Origin: Leptospira stimsonii
Lineage (GTDB): Bacteria > Spirochaetota > Leptospiria > Leptospirales > Leptospiraceae
Length of the DNA: 64,000 bases
Reading direction: 5' to 3'
NCBI RefSeq assembly: GCF_003545875.1
Contig: NZ_QHCS01000001.1
Coordinates: 930,001 to 994,000, forward strand
Positions 8,727 through 21,909 of the stretch are shown here, piece after piece. The notes under the pieces were generated by a model, which saw only the letters and a program-made list of their open reading frames with translations, made no database searches and had not been told where the DNA came from. The translations under genes were made by a program, and so were the position numbers. Every line of letters starts with the position of its first letter. Within the stretch, counting starts at the first letter, position 1.

Positions 8727-10940
8727 TCAATCCGCAACGCACATTGCGAGCGCGGCGTATTTGTTCATCCAGTAGTTGCCCCAAGAATAATTCTTACCTT
8801 TGTTATTGAGATGGGCCCCACCGCCGAATACAGAAATTTGCCAGGCGCCCCAGGCATTCGCTCCGTTTGCTAAATCAGGTCCTGTAATACCGTTCGCCAA
8901 TGAAGCGCTAACGCCGTTCGTAGAAGTCCAATATCTTTGGTAGTTGTTTCTGATAAACCCTGGGAAGCTGGATGCGGGAACCGTTTCATTACCGAGAGTT
9001 CCTTCGTAGATAAGAATTCCCATTTGTTCGCTTAGAGTTGGAAGTCGCCAAGTTTTCTTTCCTGCAAAACCTGCACCGGAGTTGTTTAGGTTTAATTGAA
9101 GACAATATGTTAAAGATTGTCCCCATGTAAGATCGATCACTCCTGCGATTCCCAAGGCAACGAGGTTTACGTTATAAGGATCGACTCCGTCTTGCACACA
9201 AGTACCTCCCGACCAAACGAAAGCCGGCGGACAGGTTTTCCAAAATTTTCCATTGAGCGTATCCTGTGTAACGTAGTCATTCGGATATCCCGCTAAGGTC
9301 GTTGGAATTCCAAGACCGTAAGGACTCGTAGAATTGAATTCCGAATCCTGTCCGGATGATGCACATGCAATCGTGTTACCGGAAACGTCATAACATGCGC
9401 TTTGTAGGGTTCTCGAAATGATAGTCGGATTCGATTCCACACCTGAGCGATAATTGAGTTTGATAAGATTGGAGACGACGAATCCGCCTGTAACCGTGTT
9501 TCCTGCCCGATCCTTAAAGTCGGAATCGTTAAACTGAAGATAGAAATTGTGAAATTCGGGTAACTTGCTATTTAGTTTAAGCGTGTATGTCAATCCATCC
9601 GCTGACCAAGAGCCGCTCATTGTAGGCCAAGCGATTTGGGGATATCCACTGACTCCACTATCGTGGTGTTCCGGAAGCGGAGTCACACTTTTATCCATCG
9701 CTTCGCTAAAAACGAAAGCGAACGTATTTTGATCAACGCTTAAGTTCGACGTATTATTCGCGGGAGTAACCGAGCTAACTGTAGGCGCCGTATTATCGAT
9801 ATTTAAAGTTGAGGAATTAAATCCTACGTTGCTACCGGAAGTCGTAAGACAAACTCGAATCGTGTTGGCTCCGACTGCTAAAGAAGAACCGGGAATGGTG
9901 GAAGTGACTTCCGTTGCGGCGACGGCGCTTCCGGTGATTGCTGGTGAAAGAGCCGTCCCGTTCGTACCGGAAGAACAATTGGATCCACCCAAACGGAATT
10001 CATATGTTCCTGCGAGATCGGATTGCCATTTGATCACGCTATTGTCCACGCTTCGCAAATAATTTTTCGAAACGGAATTGATCGTAATCGTAGGATTTCC
10101 CACAGCAACGACGTATTGACTCGTGGAGACGGCGCTTTTGTTGCCTGCTTTGTCGATCGAAATGGCTTTCACATCGGTGGTCGCGTTGTTTGGAATTGCA
10201 AACGCCGCGGAATAAAGTGTAGAACCCGAAGGAACGGTTCCATCGGCGTTGATATCAGGTGTAGATCCATCGGTGGTATAAGCCGTTGCAAGACAACCAG
10301 CGGCGCCGGTATCGGTGCAAGAAAGGGTTATATTAGGAATCGACAATCCGTAGGTTCCGGCCGCCGGTAAAAATCCCGGTGCAGGAGCGGCATCATCACG
10401 GACTGCGCTTGCGCTTTTCATATCCCATACGCTCGCTCCGTCCGGGCTTTTTAGGCAAAGTTTGACTGCGTTGGAACCTGCGCTTAAAGAAGACGCTTGA
10501 ATGCGATTTGTATTAGAAGTGGAAGCAGTGACCGTCGCGTTGCTATCGACCGTTCCATCCGTACAATTGGTCGCTCCGAGACGAAGTTCATACTTTCCGT
10601 TCATATCGGAAGACCAAGAAATATCGTAATAAGGGATTGTTCCTGCGGCTCCGGTTCCGCTCACGTAAAAGGTTGTAGCGGAAGAATACGTAAGAGTTCC
10701 TGTAGGAGCAACGGGCGTGAGCGCTGGAGCTGTGGTTGTTCCGGCCGAAGAATCTCCATTCGGAAAGGAAAGGCTCGAGCTTGGAAGGAAGAAAAAATTC
10801 ATTCCTTTCTTTCCTTCTCCCGGCAAACAATTTAGAAAAATCGAAAGCAAACTCATTCCGAGAATAAGATTGTATAAATTGAATAAAGAATGAGTTACTA
10901 TTTTTATTTTCGCATGTTGTTTCTTTCTTTGTTCGATCAT
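8727..10940 (-). CDS. large lipoprotein: Ig-like/chitobiase-like repeats plus DUF1566 domain
   Basis: The ATG at 10938-10940 is chosen because GGAGGA stands seven bases upstream; a longer frame reaches 11024 without such a site. The 737-residue protein has a leader ending LLSIFLNC (Cys38 as likely lipidation site). It then has Ser/Thr/Gly-rich repeats with paired cysteines (about 80-370), including a segment like the chitobiase C-terminal domain (AYTTDGSTPD...AISIDKAGN). Next comes a Big_5-type Ig domain (VSSVTPANNTSNLSVD..FSEAMDKS, about 385-490), and finally a DUF1566 domain with KTWRLPTLSEQ and RYWTSTN. The layout is that of a surface-exposed adhesin-like stalk with a C-terminal head. It is first in the operon with the small DUF1566 protein. 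Confidence 0.85.
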   Translation of the reverse strand: MIEQRKKQHAKIKIVTHSLFNLYNLILGMSLLSIFLNCLPGEGKKGMNFFFLPSSSLSFPNGDSSAGTTTAPALTPVAPTGTLTYSSATTFYVSGTGAAGTIPYYDISWSSDMNGKYELRLGATNCTDGTVDSNATVTASTSNTNRIQASSLSAGSNAVKLCLKSPDGASVWDMKSASAVRDDAAPAPGFLPAAGTYGLSIPNITLSCTDTGAAGCLATAYTTDGSTPDINADGTVPSGSTLYSAAFAIPNNATTDVKAISIDKAGNKSAVSTSQYVVAVGNPTITINSVSKNYLRSVDNSVIKWQSDLAGTYEFRLGGSNCSSGTNGTALSPAITGSAVAATEVTSTIPGSSLAVGANTIRVCLTTSGSNVGFNSSTLNIDNTAPTVSSVTPANNTSNLSVDQNTFAFVFSEAMDKSVTPLPEHHDSGVSGYPQIAWPTMSGSWSADGLTYTLKLNSKLPEFHNFYLQFNDSDFKDRAGNTVTGGFVVSNLIKLNYRSGVESNPTIISRTLQSACYDVSGNTIACASSGQDSEFNSTSPYGLGIPTTLAGYPNDYVTQDTLNGKFWKTCPPAFVWSGGTCVQDGVDPYNVNLVALGIAGVIDLTWGQSLTYCLQLNLNNSGAGFAGKKTWRLPTLSEQMGILIYEGTLGNETVPASSFPGFIRNNYQRYWTSTNGVSASLANGITGPDLANGANAWGAWQISVFGGGAHLNNKGKNYSWGNYWMNKYAALAMCVAD

Positions 10941-11544
10941 GAGAAGATCCTCCACAACATTTCCATCCGCAAAATTTGAGCGATGTGGAGTTAATTTACT
11001 TCTTTTTTCCCAATAATACGTCACCGCCTATAATTAAGGAATTCTTTGCTTATAAGTTGGTGAAGAGGTTTGTAGTTGCCCTCTATGATGCGAAGAAAGA
11101 AGTCAATACTGTTTAAAAAGTTTGCCATTTCATTAAGAGAATGTGTATGAAATGTGTTTTTATATTCTTAAGTTTTCTTTTTTATAAGGAGGGAAATTTT
11201 AATCTTAGGGAATCATCTCCTAACGTTCCCATTTTTTTGTCGTTCCATCCTTTGGGGATCGTACGATTCGCAAATTTTTAAGCAAATCTCTTGTGTTATT
11301 AATCAATAACGTTTCCTATAAATCAGTAAGTTTCATCCTTCTCCCTGTTTTTGAATATTTTTTTGACAAATCTTTGGTTTGGAAATCGTAGAAATTACAG
11401 TAGAAAGGAATGAATTTAAATTTTTTTGAGGAGTGACGATTTATAATTCTCAAGAAATAAAAAAAATGAGCAAAAGCTCGGAATGCCCTTGTTACCAAAA
11501 TATCTGGTAAAAATACAAATAAATAACTACTTAAGGATTCGGAT
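10941..11544. other. long intergenic region between divergent DUF1566 operon and AraC gene
   Basis: About 600 bases of AT-rich DNA without a supported gene. It must hold both divergent promoters. A good TTGACA occurs near 11364 but no matching -10 box at proper spacing stands out. The dyad at 11492-11510 is listed separately. Confidence 0.45.
11492..11510. promoter_or_regulatory. dyad TTACCA-N7-TGGTAA upstream of AraC gene
   Basis: Perfect 6-base arms (11492-11497 and 11505-11510) lie about 35 bases before the GTG start of the membrane AraC regulator. It may be an operator for autoregulation or for control of the divergent surface-protein operon. Confidence 0.3.
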
Positions 11545-12714
11545 GTGGAAGAGGTTAAATACTACTCTTTAGCCGCGATGCTCTATTTTATCATCGCGAT
11601 ATTTGGACTGTTTAAAAGGGATCGTAGCAAGAGGTTTGGGGCGTCGGTGCTGTTTTTTTTGATGGCCTCTTTGTTTTGGTCGTTTGCGGCTACTATTTTT
11701 ATCACTGAGTTTGCTCTGGCAAAAAAGCTCGCTCAATATTTTTACGCGTTCTTCTCCGTAACGGTAATATTCTTTTTTATGAATCTAACCGTAGCGGCAA
11801 AGAATGGAAGTTCTCAAATTAACGATGCCGATTTTTCTTCTCTAAGAAAATTGTTACTTCGTAGTTTTGCGGCGACCGCGGCGATTGTGGTGGTTTGGGA
11901 TCTTTTGGACGAATTTAAGATTCCGAATTTGTCGGAAATGGTTTCCTTAGGAAGCTTCCTATTCTTCGCTTACCTTCTTTTTCAGGTGTTGGTCCCGCTA
12001 CGTTCCTCCGAAAATCGGGGAAATTTAGTGAAAATTCTACCTGCAATCAGCGTGATGCTTGTCATCAAACTCACGGAAGTGATTCGGTATTTCGAAGGCG
12101 CGAAGATCATCGAACCGATGAGCACGATCAATTATTACTTTTTGATTCTTTCCCCGATTATTTTGAGCGAGTTTATCCCGGTTGTTGAGGAACTTCACCA
12201 GCACGCAAACGAAAACGTCTCAAAAGGAAATTCCGGTTCGAGAGAGTCGGCTTCGGATAAGAATTTGGAACAGAGAGATTCAAATTTAGAAAAACGATCT
12301 CTTTTAGAAGATTTGAATATAGAGAAGGTCGAAAGCAAGCTCAACGAGTTGATGCAAAACGAAAAGATCCATTTGGATGAAGAGTTGAGACTTCCCTCAT
12401 TGGCTTCCGAAATGGGACTTTCGGTTCATCATTTGTCCGCGTTCTTAAACGAACACATGGGAATGAATTTTAATTCATTTATCAATCACCATAGGGTCAA
12501 GGAAGCAAAAGTGATGCTTTTGGAAGAACCGGATCGATCGATTCTTTCGATTGGAATGGCTGTGGGATTTAGTTCTTCTTCCGCATTTCACAGAGCGTTT
12601 TTAAAAGAGACAAAAAAATCTCCGAAAGCGTTCAGAGAAGAGAATCTAACGAATTATAAGAATAACGAAGATGAGATGGGAGATCTTGATTCAAGGTATT
12701 CCCATTCGATTTAA
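11545..12714 (+). CDS. membrane-bound AraC-family regulator
   Basis: A 389-residue protein read from GTG at 11545. An ATG two bases earlier is out of frame and soon stops. The first ~220 residues are hydrophobic, with about six or seven membrane helices, ending near LSPIILSEFIPVVEELHQH. A polar linker rich in Ser, Glu and Lys follows, then a C-terminal AraC DNA-binding domain: LPSLASEMGLSVHHLSAFL and ILSIGMAVGFSSSSAFHRAF, with KSPKAFRE closing it. The build implies that a membrane signal is passed directly to the DNA-binding domain. It is divergent from the DUF1566 operon, a plausible target, though this is inference. Confidence 0.9.
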   Translation: MEEVKYYSLAAMLYFIIAIFGLFKRDRSKRFGASVLFFLMASLFWSFAATIFITEFALAKKLAQYFYAFFSVTVIFFFMNLTVAAKNGSSQINDADFSSLRKLLLRSFAATAAIVVVWDLLDEFKIPNLSEMVSLGSFLFFAYLLFQVLVPLRSSENRGNLVKILPAISVMLVIKLTEVIRYFEGAKIIEPMSTINYYFLILSPIILSEFIPVVEELHQHANENVSKGNSGSRESASDKNLEQRDSNLEKRSLLEDLNIEKVESKLNELMQNEKIHLDEELRLPSLASEMGLSVHHLSAFLNEHMGMNFNSFINHHRVKEAKVMLLEEPDRSILSIGMAVGFSSSSAFHRAFLKETKKSPKAFREENLTNYKNNEDEMGDLDSRYSHSI

Positions 12715-12720
12715 AAGGAC

Positions 12721-12760
12721 CTACATTCTCCCTTGATTATCCAAAGAAGGGAGTTTGTAG
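12721..12760 (+). terminator. hairpin directly after the membrane AraC gene
   Basis: The arms CTACATTCTCCCTT (12721-12734) and AAGGGAGTTTGTAG (12747-12760) pair except for two T-T oppositions. It starts six bases after the stop codon and is the likely terminator, though no T-run follows. Confidence 0.55.
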
Positions 12761-12787
12761 AATCGTCGAGTTCCACAATTCTCAAGT

Positions 12788-12838
12788 CTATATTTTTCAG
12801 AGAAGAATTTGAATGAAAATTCCCTCTGAAAAATATAG
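12788..12838. repeat. long nested hairpin (15-bp perfect stem plus 6-bp inner stem)
   Basis: The outer arms 12788-12802 and 12824-12838 are perfect 15-base complements. Inside them GAATTT (12805-12810) pairs with AAATTC (12817-12822). Together they form a nearly continuous 21-bp stem with a 6-base loop, unusually stable in length for an intergenic spacer. It may be a terminator, an RNA processing site or part of a small RNA. Confidence 0.6.
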
Positions 12839-12847
12839 GAATCGAGT

Positions 12848-12876
12848 GAGCCGATCCAATTTTTTATTTTCGGCTC
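12848..12876. terminator. third hairpin, GAGCCGA/TCGGCTC
   Basis: Seven-base arms GAGCCGA (12848-12854) and TCGGCTC (12870-12876) flank a T-rich loop. It lies ten bases after the nested hairpin and about 90 bases before the DUF1554 gene. Terminator function is possible but not shown. Confidence 0.35.
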
Positions 12877-12967
12877 TTGTTAAAATTTCAAGAATGAAAA
12901 AAGTCACAAAATTGTTGGTTCGATTTGTCCATAAAGTAGAATCAAAGCGATAGAAATATTAGATTCC

Positions 12968-14164
12968 ATGAAGCGAATTTCTTATTATAATGCTATCTTA
13001 TCTATTTTCCTTTTGAGCGTTTTCATTTCCTGCGCGCAAGCGGAACGCTTTTCGCTCGATGGTCCAAGTGGAGCATTGATGACAATTATGCAAGACGTTT
13101 CAGAAAGTTCTTCCGCTTCGGCTTCCTCCACTACATCGGGGTTTCAGTTCAGCGGAGTCTTGCAAGGTTTAGTTTCTGGGACGGTTCAGATTCGATTAAA
13201 CGATGAAATTCTTTCTCTTTCCGGCAATAGCGAATTTCAATTTGCGAATCGGATTCCGCAAAATCAGGCGTATCAGTTGAGTGTGAAATTCTCGGCTCCG
13301 GATCATTCTTGTAAGATTTTTTTGGGAACGACGGAGAATCCATCCGGAATAGCTTCTTCCGATGTTTCCAATCTTGTCGTGTATTGTTCGACTGTCGTGA
13401 TCAACGGTAAAATTCCGGGAGAAACGATCGAAATCAAGGAAGACGGAACCGCTTTGAACTTCGATATTTCTCTGAGCGGCCCCTCAGGTCCCAATGATCC
13501 TGTGGCTCATGTCGGCTTATCAACGACGGCGACCATCGATCATTTTAGTCCAGGTCCTGAAAGTTACGATATGAATTTTGCAAATCCGGATTCCGTTACC
13601 GTGACGGCGAGTGATCTGGCTCCGTCCGGATTGTCAGACTATTATGATCAAACATATGCTTTGAATGCAATCGTAACCCCTTCCAATCTTGCGGTTTCTT
13701 TTACTTTGAAGATTATCAACAACGACAAACGGATTGCTTCGGTTACCAGACCTTCCGGAGGAAATATGCAATACGGTGGGAATGACTTTGGAATCAACGG
13801 AGGAGATTCCAGTTGCTCCGGATATGCAGGATTCGCTTCTAAAATTCTAGCAGGCGTTGCGACGCGGGTTCCGGGAAATGCAGATTGGCCGATCGCTAAG
13901 AACACGAAGTATTATCGCGCTGATAATAATGCATTCATCGCCATGTCGGATAGCAACGGTTTGATTGCTTACAATACTCTTTACAATAGCACCGGGAACC
14001 CCGCTTCTAACTTCTGGTCTGGCTTCAATACGGATTGGACAATCAATGCGAACAACTGTAGTGATTGGACGAACAATGCGACCGGCAATGGATTGGCTGG
14101 AGATGCGTCGACTTTGATACCTTGTACCACCGGAAATAAACTTTCCCTTTGTATCGAACGTTGA
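12968..14164 (+). CDS. lipoprotein with C-terminal DUF1554 (endostatin-like) domain
   Basis: A 398-residue protein. The leader MKRISYYNAILSIFLLSVFISC gives Cys22 as probable lipid anchor. A Ser-rich linker (about 45-60) precedes beta-rich segments with cysteines. The last ~120 residues form a DUF1554 domain: PSGGNMQYGGNDFGINGGD, then SNFWSGFNTDWTINANNCSDWTN and a final LSLCIER. This domain is common in Leptospira surface lipoproteins and resembles endostatin-like folds, some of which bind host plasma or matrix proteins; whether this one does is unknown. A strong hairpin starts at its stop codon. Confidence 0.88.
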   Translation: MKRISYYNAILSIFLLSVFISCAQAERFSLDGPSGALMTIMQDVSESSSASASSTTSGFQFSGVLQGLVSGTVQIRLNDEILSLSGNSEFQFANRIPQNQAYQLSVKFSAPDHSCKIFLGTTENPSGIASSDVSNLVVYCSTVVINGKIPGETIEIKEDGTALNFDISLSGPSGPNDPVAHVGLSTTATIDHFSPGPESYDMNFANPDSVTVTASDLAPSGLSDYYDQTYALNAIVTPSNLAVSFTLKIINNDKRIASVTRPSGGNMQYGGNDFGINGGDSSCSGYAGFASKILAGVATRVPGNADWPIAKNTKYYRADNNAFIAMSDSNGLIAYNTLYNSTGNPASNFWSGFNTDWTINANNCSDWTNNATGNGLAGDASTLIPCTTGNKLSLCIER

Positions 14165-14195
14165 CTTTTGGAAAAGGTTAAACTTTTCCAAAAGT
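14164..14195 (+). terminator. perfect 13-bp terminator hairpin after DUF1554 gene
   Basis: The arms ACTTTTGGAAAAG (14164-14176) and CTTTTCCAAAAGT (14183-14195) are exact complements around GTTAAA. The left arm shares its first base with the stop codon. No T-tract follows, but position and length make a terminator likely. Confidence 0.65.
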
Positions 14196-14779
14196 AGCTT
14201 CGGCTCTTCTGGGTTGTAAGAATTTGGTTTTATTTTCTCCGAAATCTTTTTATGTCGAAAAGAATTGAACCGACCACAGATCGTAACGGATTTTAATTGT
14301 GATTTTCTTCGAATCATGATTCCGATTCTTCTCAAAACTTTGAAAGACCGAAAAGATTCCGTTTCGTAAATTTTAAGTTCTTGTCTGAGTTCCCGCAAAT
14401 TTTGTCTCATTGAACTTTGTGAGACAGCGGGAATTTTCCGTGATTGAATGCCCGCGTGAGTTCCCACCGTTTTAACCTTGGGGACCGGTCCTCAATGAGA
14501 CTGCGAATTATTGTTTTTGATTCTGAGGCCGCTCGGATCCAAATTCCTTTCGAGAAGAATTTAAAGAATAGAATTGATTCTAAATATCTCTGCCCGGTTG
14601 AAAAACCGATTTCAGAAGACGGACTTATCCGAATTGTAACTCGGACGGACTTGAAGTCCGATTACAAGTTTTTTTCGCTAGGATCCATTTGTCGGGACAA
14701 CGTTTATTCGTTACGAAATTCTTAGATTTTAGGACAATTCGGATCCTTCCCGTTCACCTCGATCATGTTTCGATTTCGT
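14165..14779. other. intergenic region between convergent genes
   Basis: After the hairpin I see no convincing gene. An open frame at 14444-14725 could encode 93 residues but has no ribosome site and no recognisable motif, so it is not called. A 10-base match to the GCGGGAACTC repeat lies at 14387-14396, with two decayed relatives near 14427 and 14459. Confidence 0.4.
14387..14396 (-). repeat. GCGGGAACTC motif (10-base match)
   Basis: The only clear copy of the dispersed motif in the first 23 kb. It is inverted (GAGTTCCCGC) and followed by AAAT, as in many other copies. Confidence 0.6.
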
Positions 14780-15739
14780 CTAACGTTTTCGGTTCCTTCC
14801 GATGATCGCGTAAAGTCCTTTTGCTATGCTCTGAATCGTTCTTGTCATCACACCTTTGAGTTTGATTTTTAAGAATAATTCTAAGATCAGTTCTCGGAGC
14901 GCAAGATCGAAGGGAAGATTGTAATTTTTCCAATCGATCACAAATTGAAAAGGATAACTTTGTTCCGGCTTGTCGTTCGAGTTCGGCGCAAAATGAATGA
15001 GTGTTCCTTCGACGGCAGTTTGATCTTCGTTGATATGTTTGAATTCCACGTAGATTTGAACTCTATTCTTGAGGAAGGGAAGGGGAATCACTTGAAGACC
15101 TGCGAGTTCGGACCATGTGATGTCGCTTAACGATAGAAATCCCCTCGTCTCTCCGGCCAAAACGCCGATCCTAAGGCTTCCTCTTTTTCCAAGTCTACAG
15201 GAGCCGCTTTTGGTTCTAAAGAGTAGTTCCAACGGAGAACCCGAATCCATGTATCCGCCTTCGATCGCGATATCCCTAACTTGAATCGAATAGGTCGGAG
15301 TCAGAGTTTTATCGACGATCGAGATTGATCCGTTTTCTATTCTCATATTTTGGAGTATGATTCTTCCACGTTTGGGCATGAGTCCTATTTTTTTGTGAGG
15401 ACTGATGATGTTGGTATAATCCATGTGGAAGTTTCCAAAGTAAGAAGATGGAATTCTCAACTTACCTTTGAAGAGTGAGAAAAAATCGATCTGAAAATTC
15501 AGAGAAGCGATTCTCGTGTAAACCTGATCTGTTTTGAGAATTCCGGGAAATTCTATCGTGCAGTTTTTGGATATCACGTAAAAGAGCGGAAGAAGAATTC
15601 CGGACGAGGTCCATTTGAATTTGAAATGTCGAAATGAAAAAAAGTTTACGAATAATTGGATGATCGGACCGGACATCAAGAACTGAAGTCCGGCATAAAG
15701 GATCAAAAGATAGAACAACGTTTCCCAGACCCAGTTCAT
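14780..15739 (-). CDS. membrane-anchored AsmA-like protein, unknown function
   Basis: A 319-residue protein with one N-terminal membrane helix (VWETLFYLLILYAGLQFLM). The rest is beta-rich, with phrases like ILQNMRIENGSISIVDKTLTPTYSIQVRDIAIEGG that recall the repeated beta-groove units of AsmA/DUF748 and bridge-type lipid-transfer proteins. The length is much shorter than classical AsmA. The similarity is judged by eye and could be superficial. It is the second gene after the TerB-like protein on the same strand, with a 66-base gap. Confidence 0.72.
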   Translation of the reverse strand: MNWVWETLFYLLILYAGLQFLMSGPIIQLFVNFFSFRHFKFKWTSSGILLPLFYVISKNCTIEFPGILKTDQVYTRIASLNFQIDFFSLFKGKLRIPSSYFGNFHMDYTNIISPHKKIGLMPKRGRIILQNMRIENGSISIVDKTLTPTYSIQVRDIAIEGGYMDSGSPLELLFRTKSGSCRLGKRGSLRIGVLAGETRGFLSLSDITWSELAGLQVIPLPFLKNRVQIYVEFKHINEDQTAVEGTLIHFAPNSNDKPEQSYPFQFVIDWKNYNLPFDLALRELILELFLKIKLKGVMTRTIQSIAKGLYAIIGRNRKR

Positions 15740-15805
15740 CGTGAAGGTTTTCCGGGAAACAAGGACCTGATCTGTAAGAAACGAATCTGCTTCAAAAGGC
15801 GAGGC

Positions 15806-16315
<510 letters not shown>

Positions 16316-16377
16316 CGGGAGTTCCTCCAGGTTTTCAGAAAATTCTATCCTAACCATTGGATTTGCAATGAAAAACT

Positions 16378-18519
<2,142 letters not shown>

Positions 18520-19080
18520 GAAACGGGGAAGCCTTCAAAGTGAATTGAGATAGAATCCAATGTTACTCAGATGTTAACGTTGAAGAGAATGGTTTCTTTT
18601 TTTTGTTCGGAACTTTGCTCGGGATTGAAAACACAAAGAATCTCTTATAAGAGCTGTTACACCCGCATTTCTTTTAGCGCGCTTTGAGGAATCATAGAAC
18701 TTAAAGAAGGTCTGTGGGAATTCCTACAAACAAGGGAAGGAGACTTTTTACTTGCAAAATTATGGTTTTCTGATAGAGAAAAGTCTCCCGAATTTTCCCA
18801 CCACCGCTCCCCACCACCCAAGATTAGGGTGGGGCGCGCGAATTTTACGGAAGGTTCGTCGTATTTCCGACAGGTTTTTTATCCAGGAATCGTTTGTAGT
18901 TCTGAGAGTGGGTTTTTCTTCGGAGATGGCTTTCGTTCTGTGCCAAGCTTTTTTTCAACCCGATCTTTTGTCGGACCAAATAAACGGGCTCAAGAAAATG
19001 ATTTGCGAAAAAAAAATCTCCGACAAATCCGGAACCGATGGATTGAATCTCCCAGATTGAATTTATTTTTAGGAATTTAG
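18520..19080. other. 560-base gap between metG and glnD with hairpins
   Basis: No supported gene; two overlapping open frames at 18752-19080 are low-complexity and lack start signals. It contains the palindrome CTCTTATAAGAG (18642-18653) and TGTGGGAATTCCTACA (18713-18728), a relative of the window's repeat motif. A GC-rich hairpin has arms CCACCC (18814-18819) and GGGTGG (18827-18832) inside a cytosine-rich stretch unlike the surrounding AT-rich DNA. The latter could belong to a structured RNA or an interspersed repeat. Confidence 0.4.
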
Positions 19081-21711
<2,631 letters not shown>

Positions 21712-21909
21712 GGTGGATTGTTTTTCGGATTTAATTTCGACTCTTTACATTCTAAATTTAAAACACGTTAGTTCGTTTCCGACTCTTTCCTTTTTTAGCT
21801 CGCGCGCAAACCCGGGCGAAGTTATACTTTCCTAAAATCGATTTTTTTAGAAAGAATAAAAGATAAGATATTTTGTTTAGAAGAATTCAGTGAATGAGGA
21901 GAGAATACT

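Noticed and set aside
14444..14725. Plus-strand open frame of 93 residues
   Set aside because: No ribosome site, no motif, and its start overlaps decayed repeat copies.
18752..19080. Two overlapping open frames before glnD
   Set aside because: They run through the GC-rich hairpin, have no convincing start signal and no domain; glnD has its own AGGA site.
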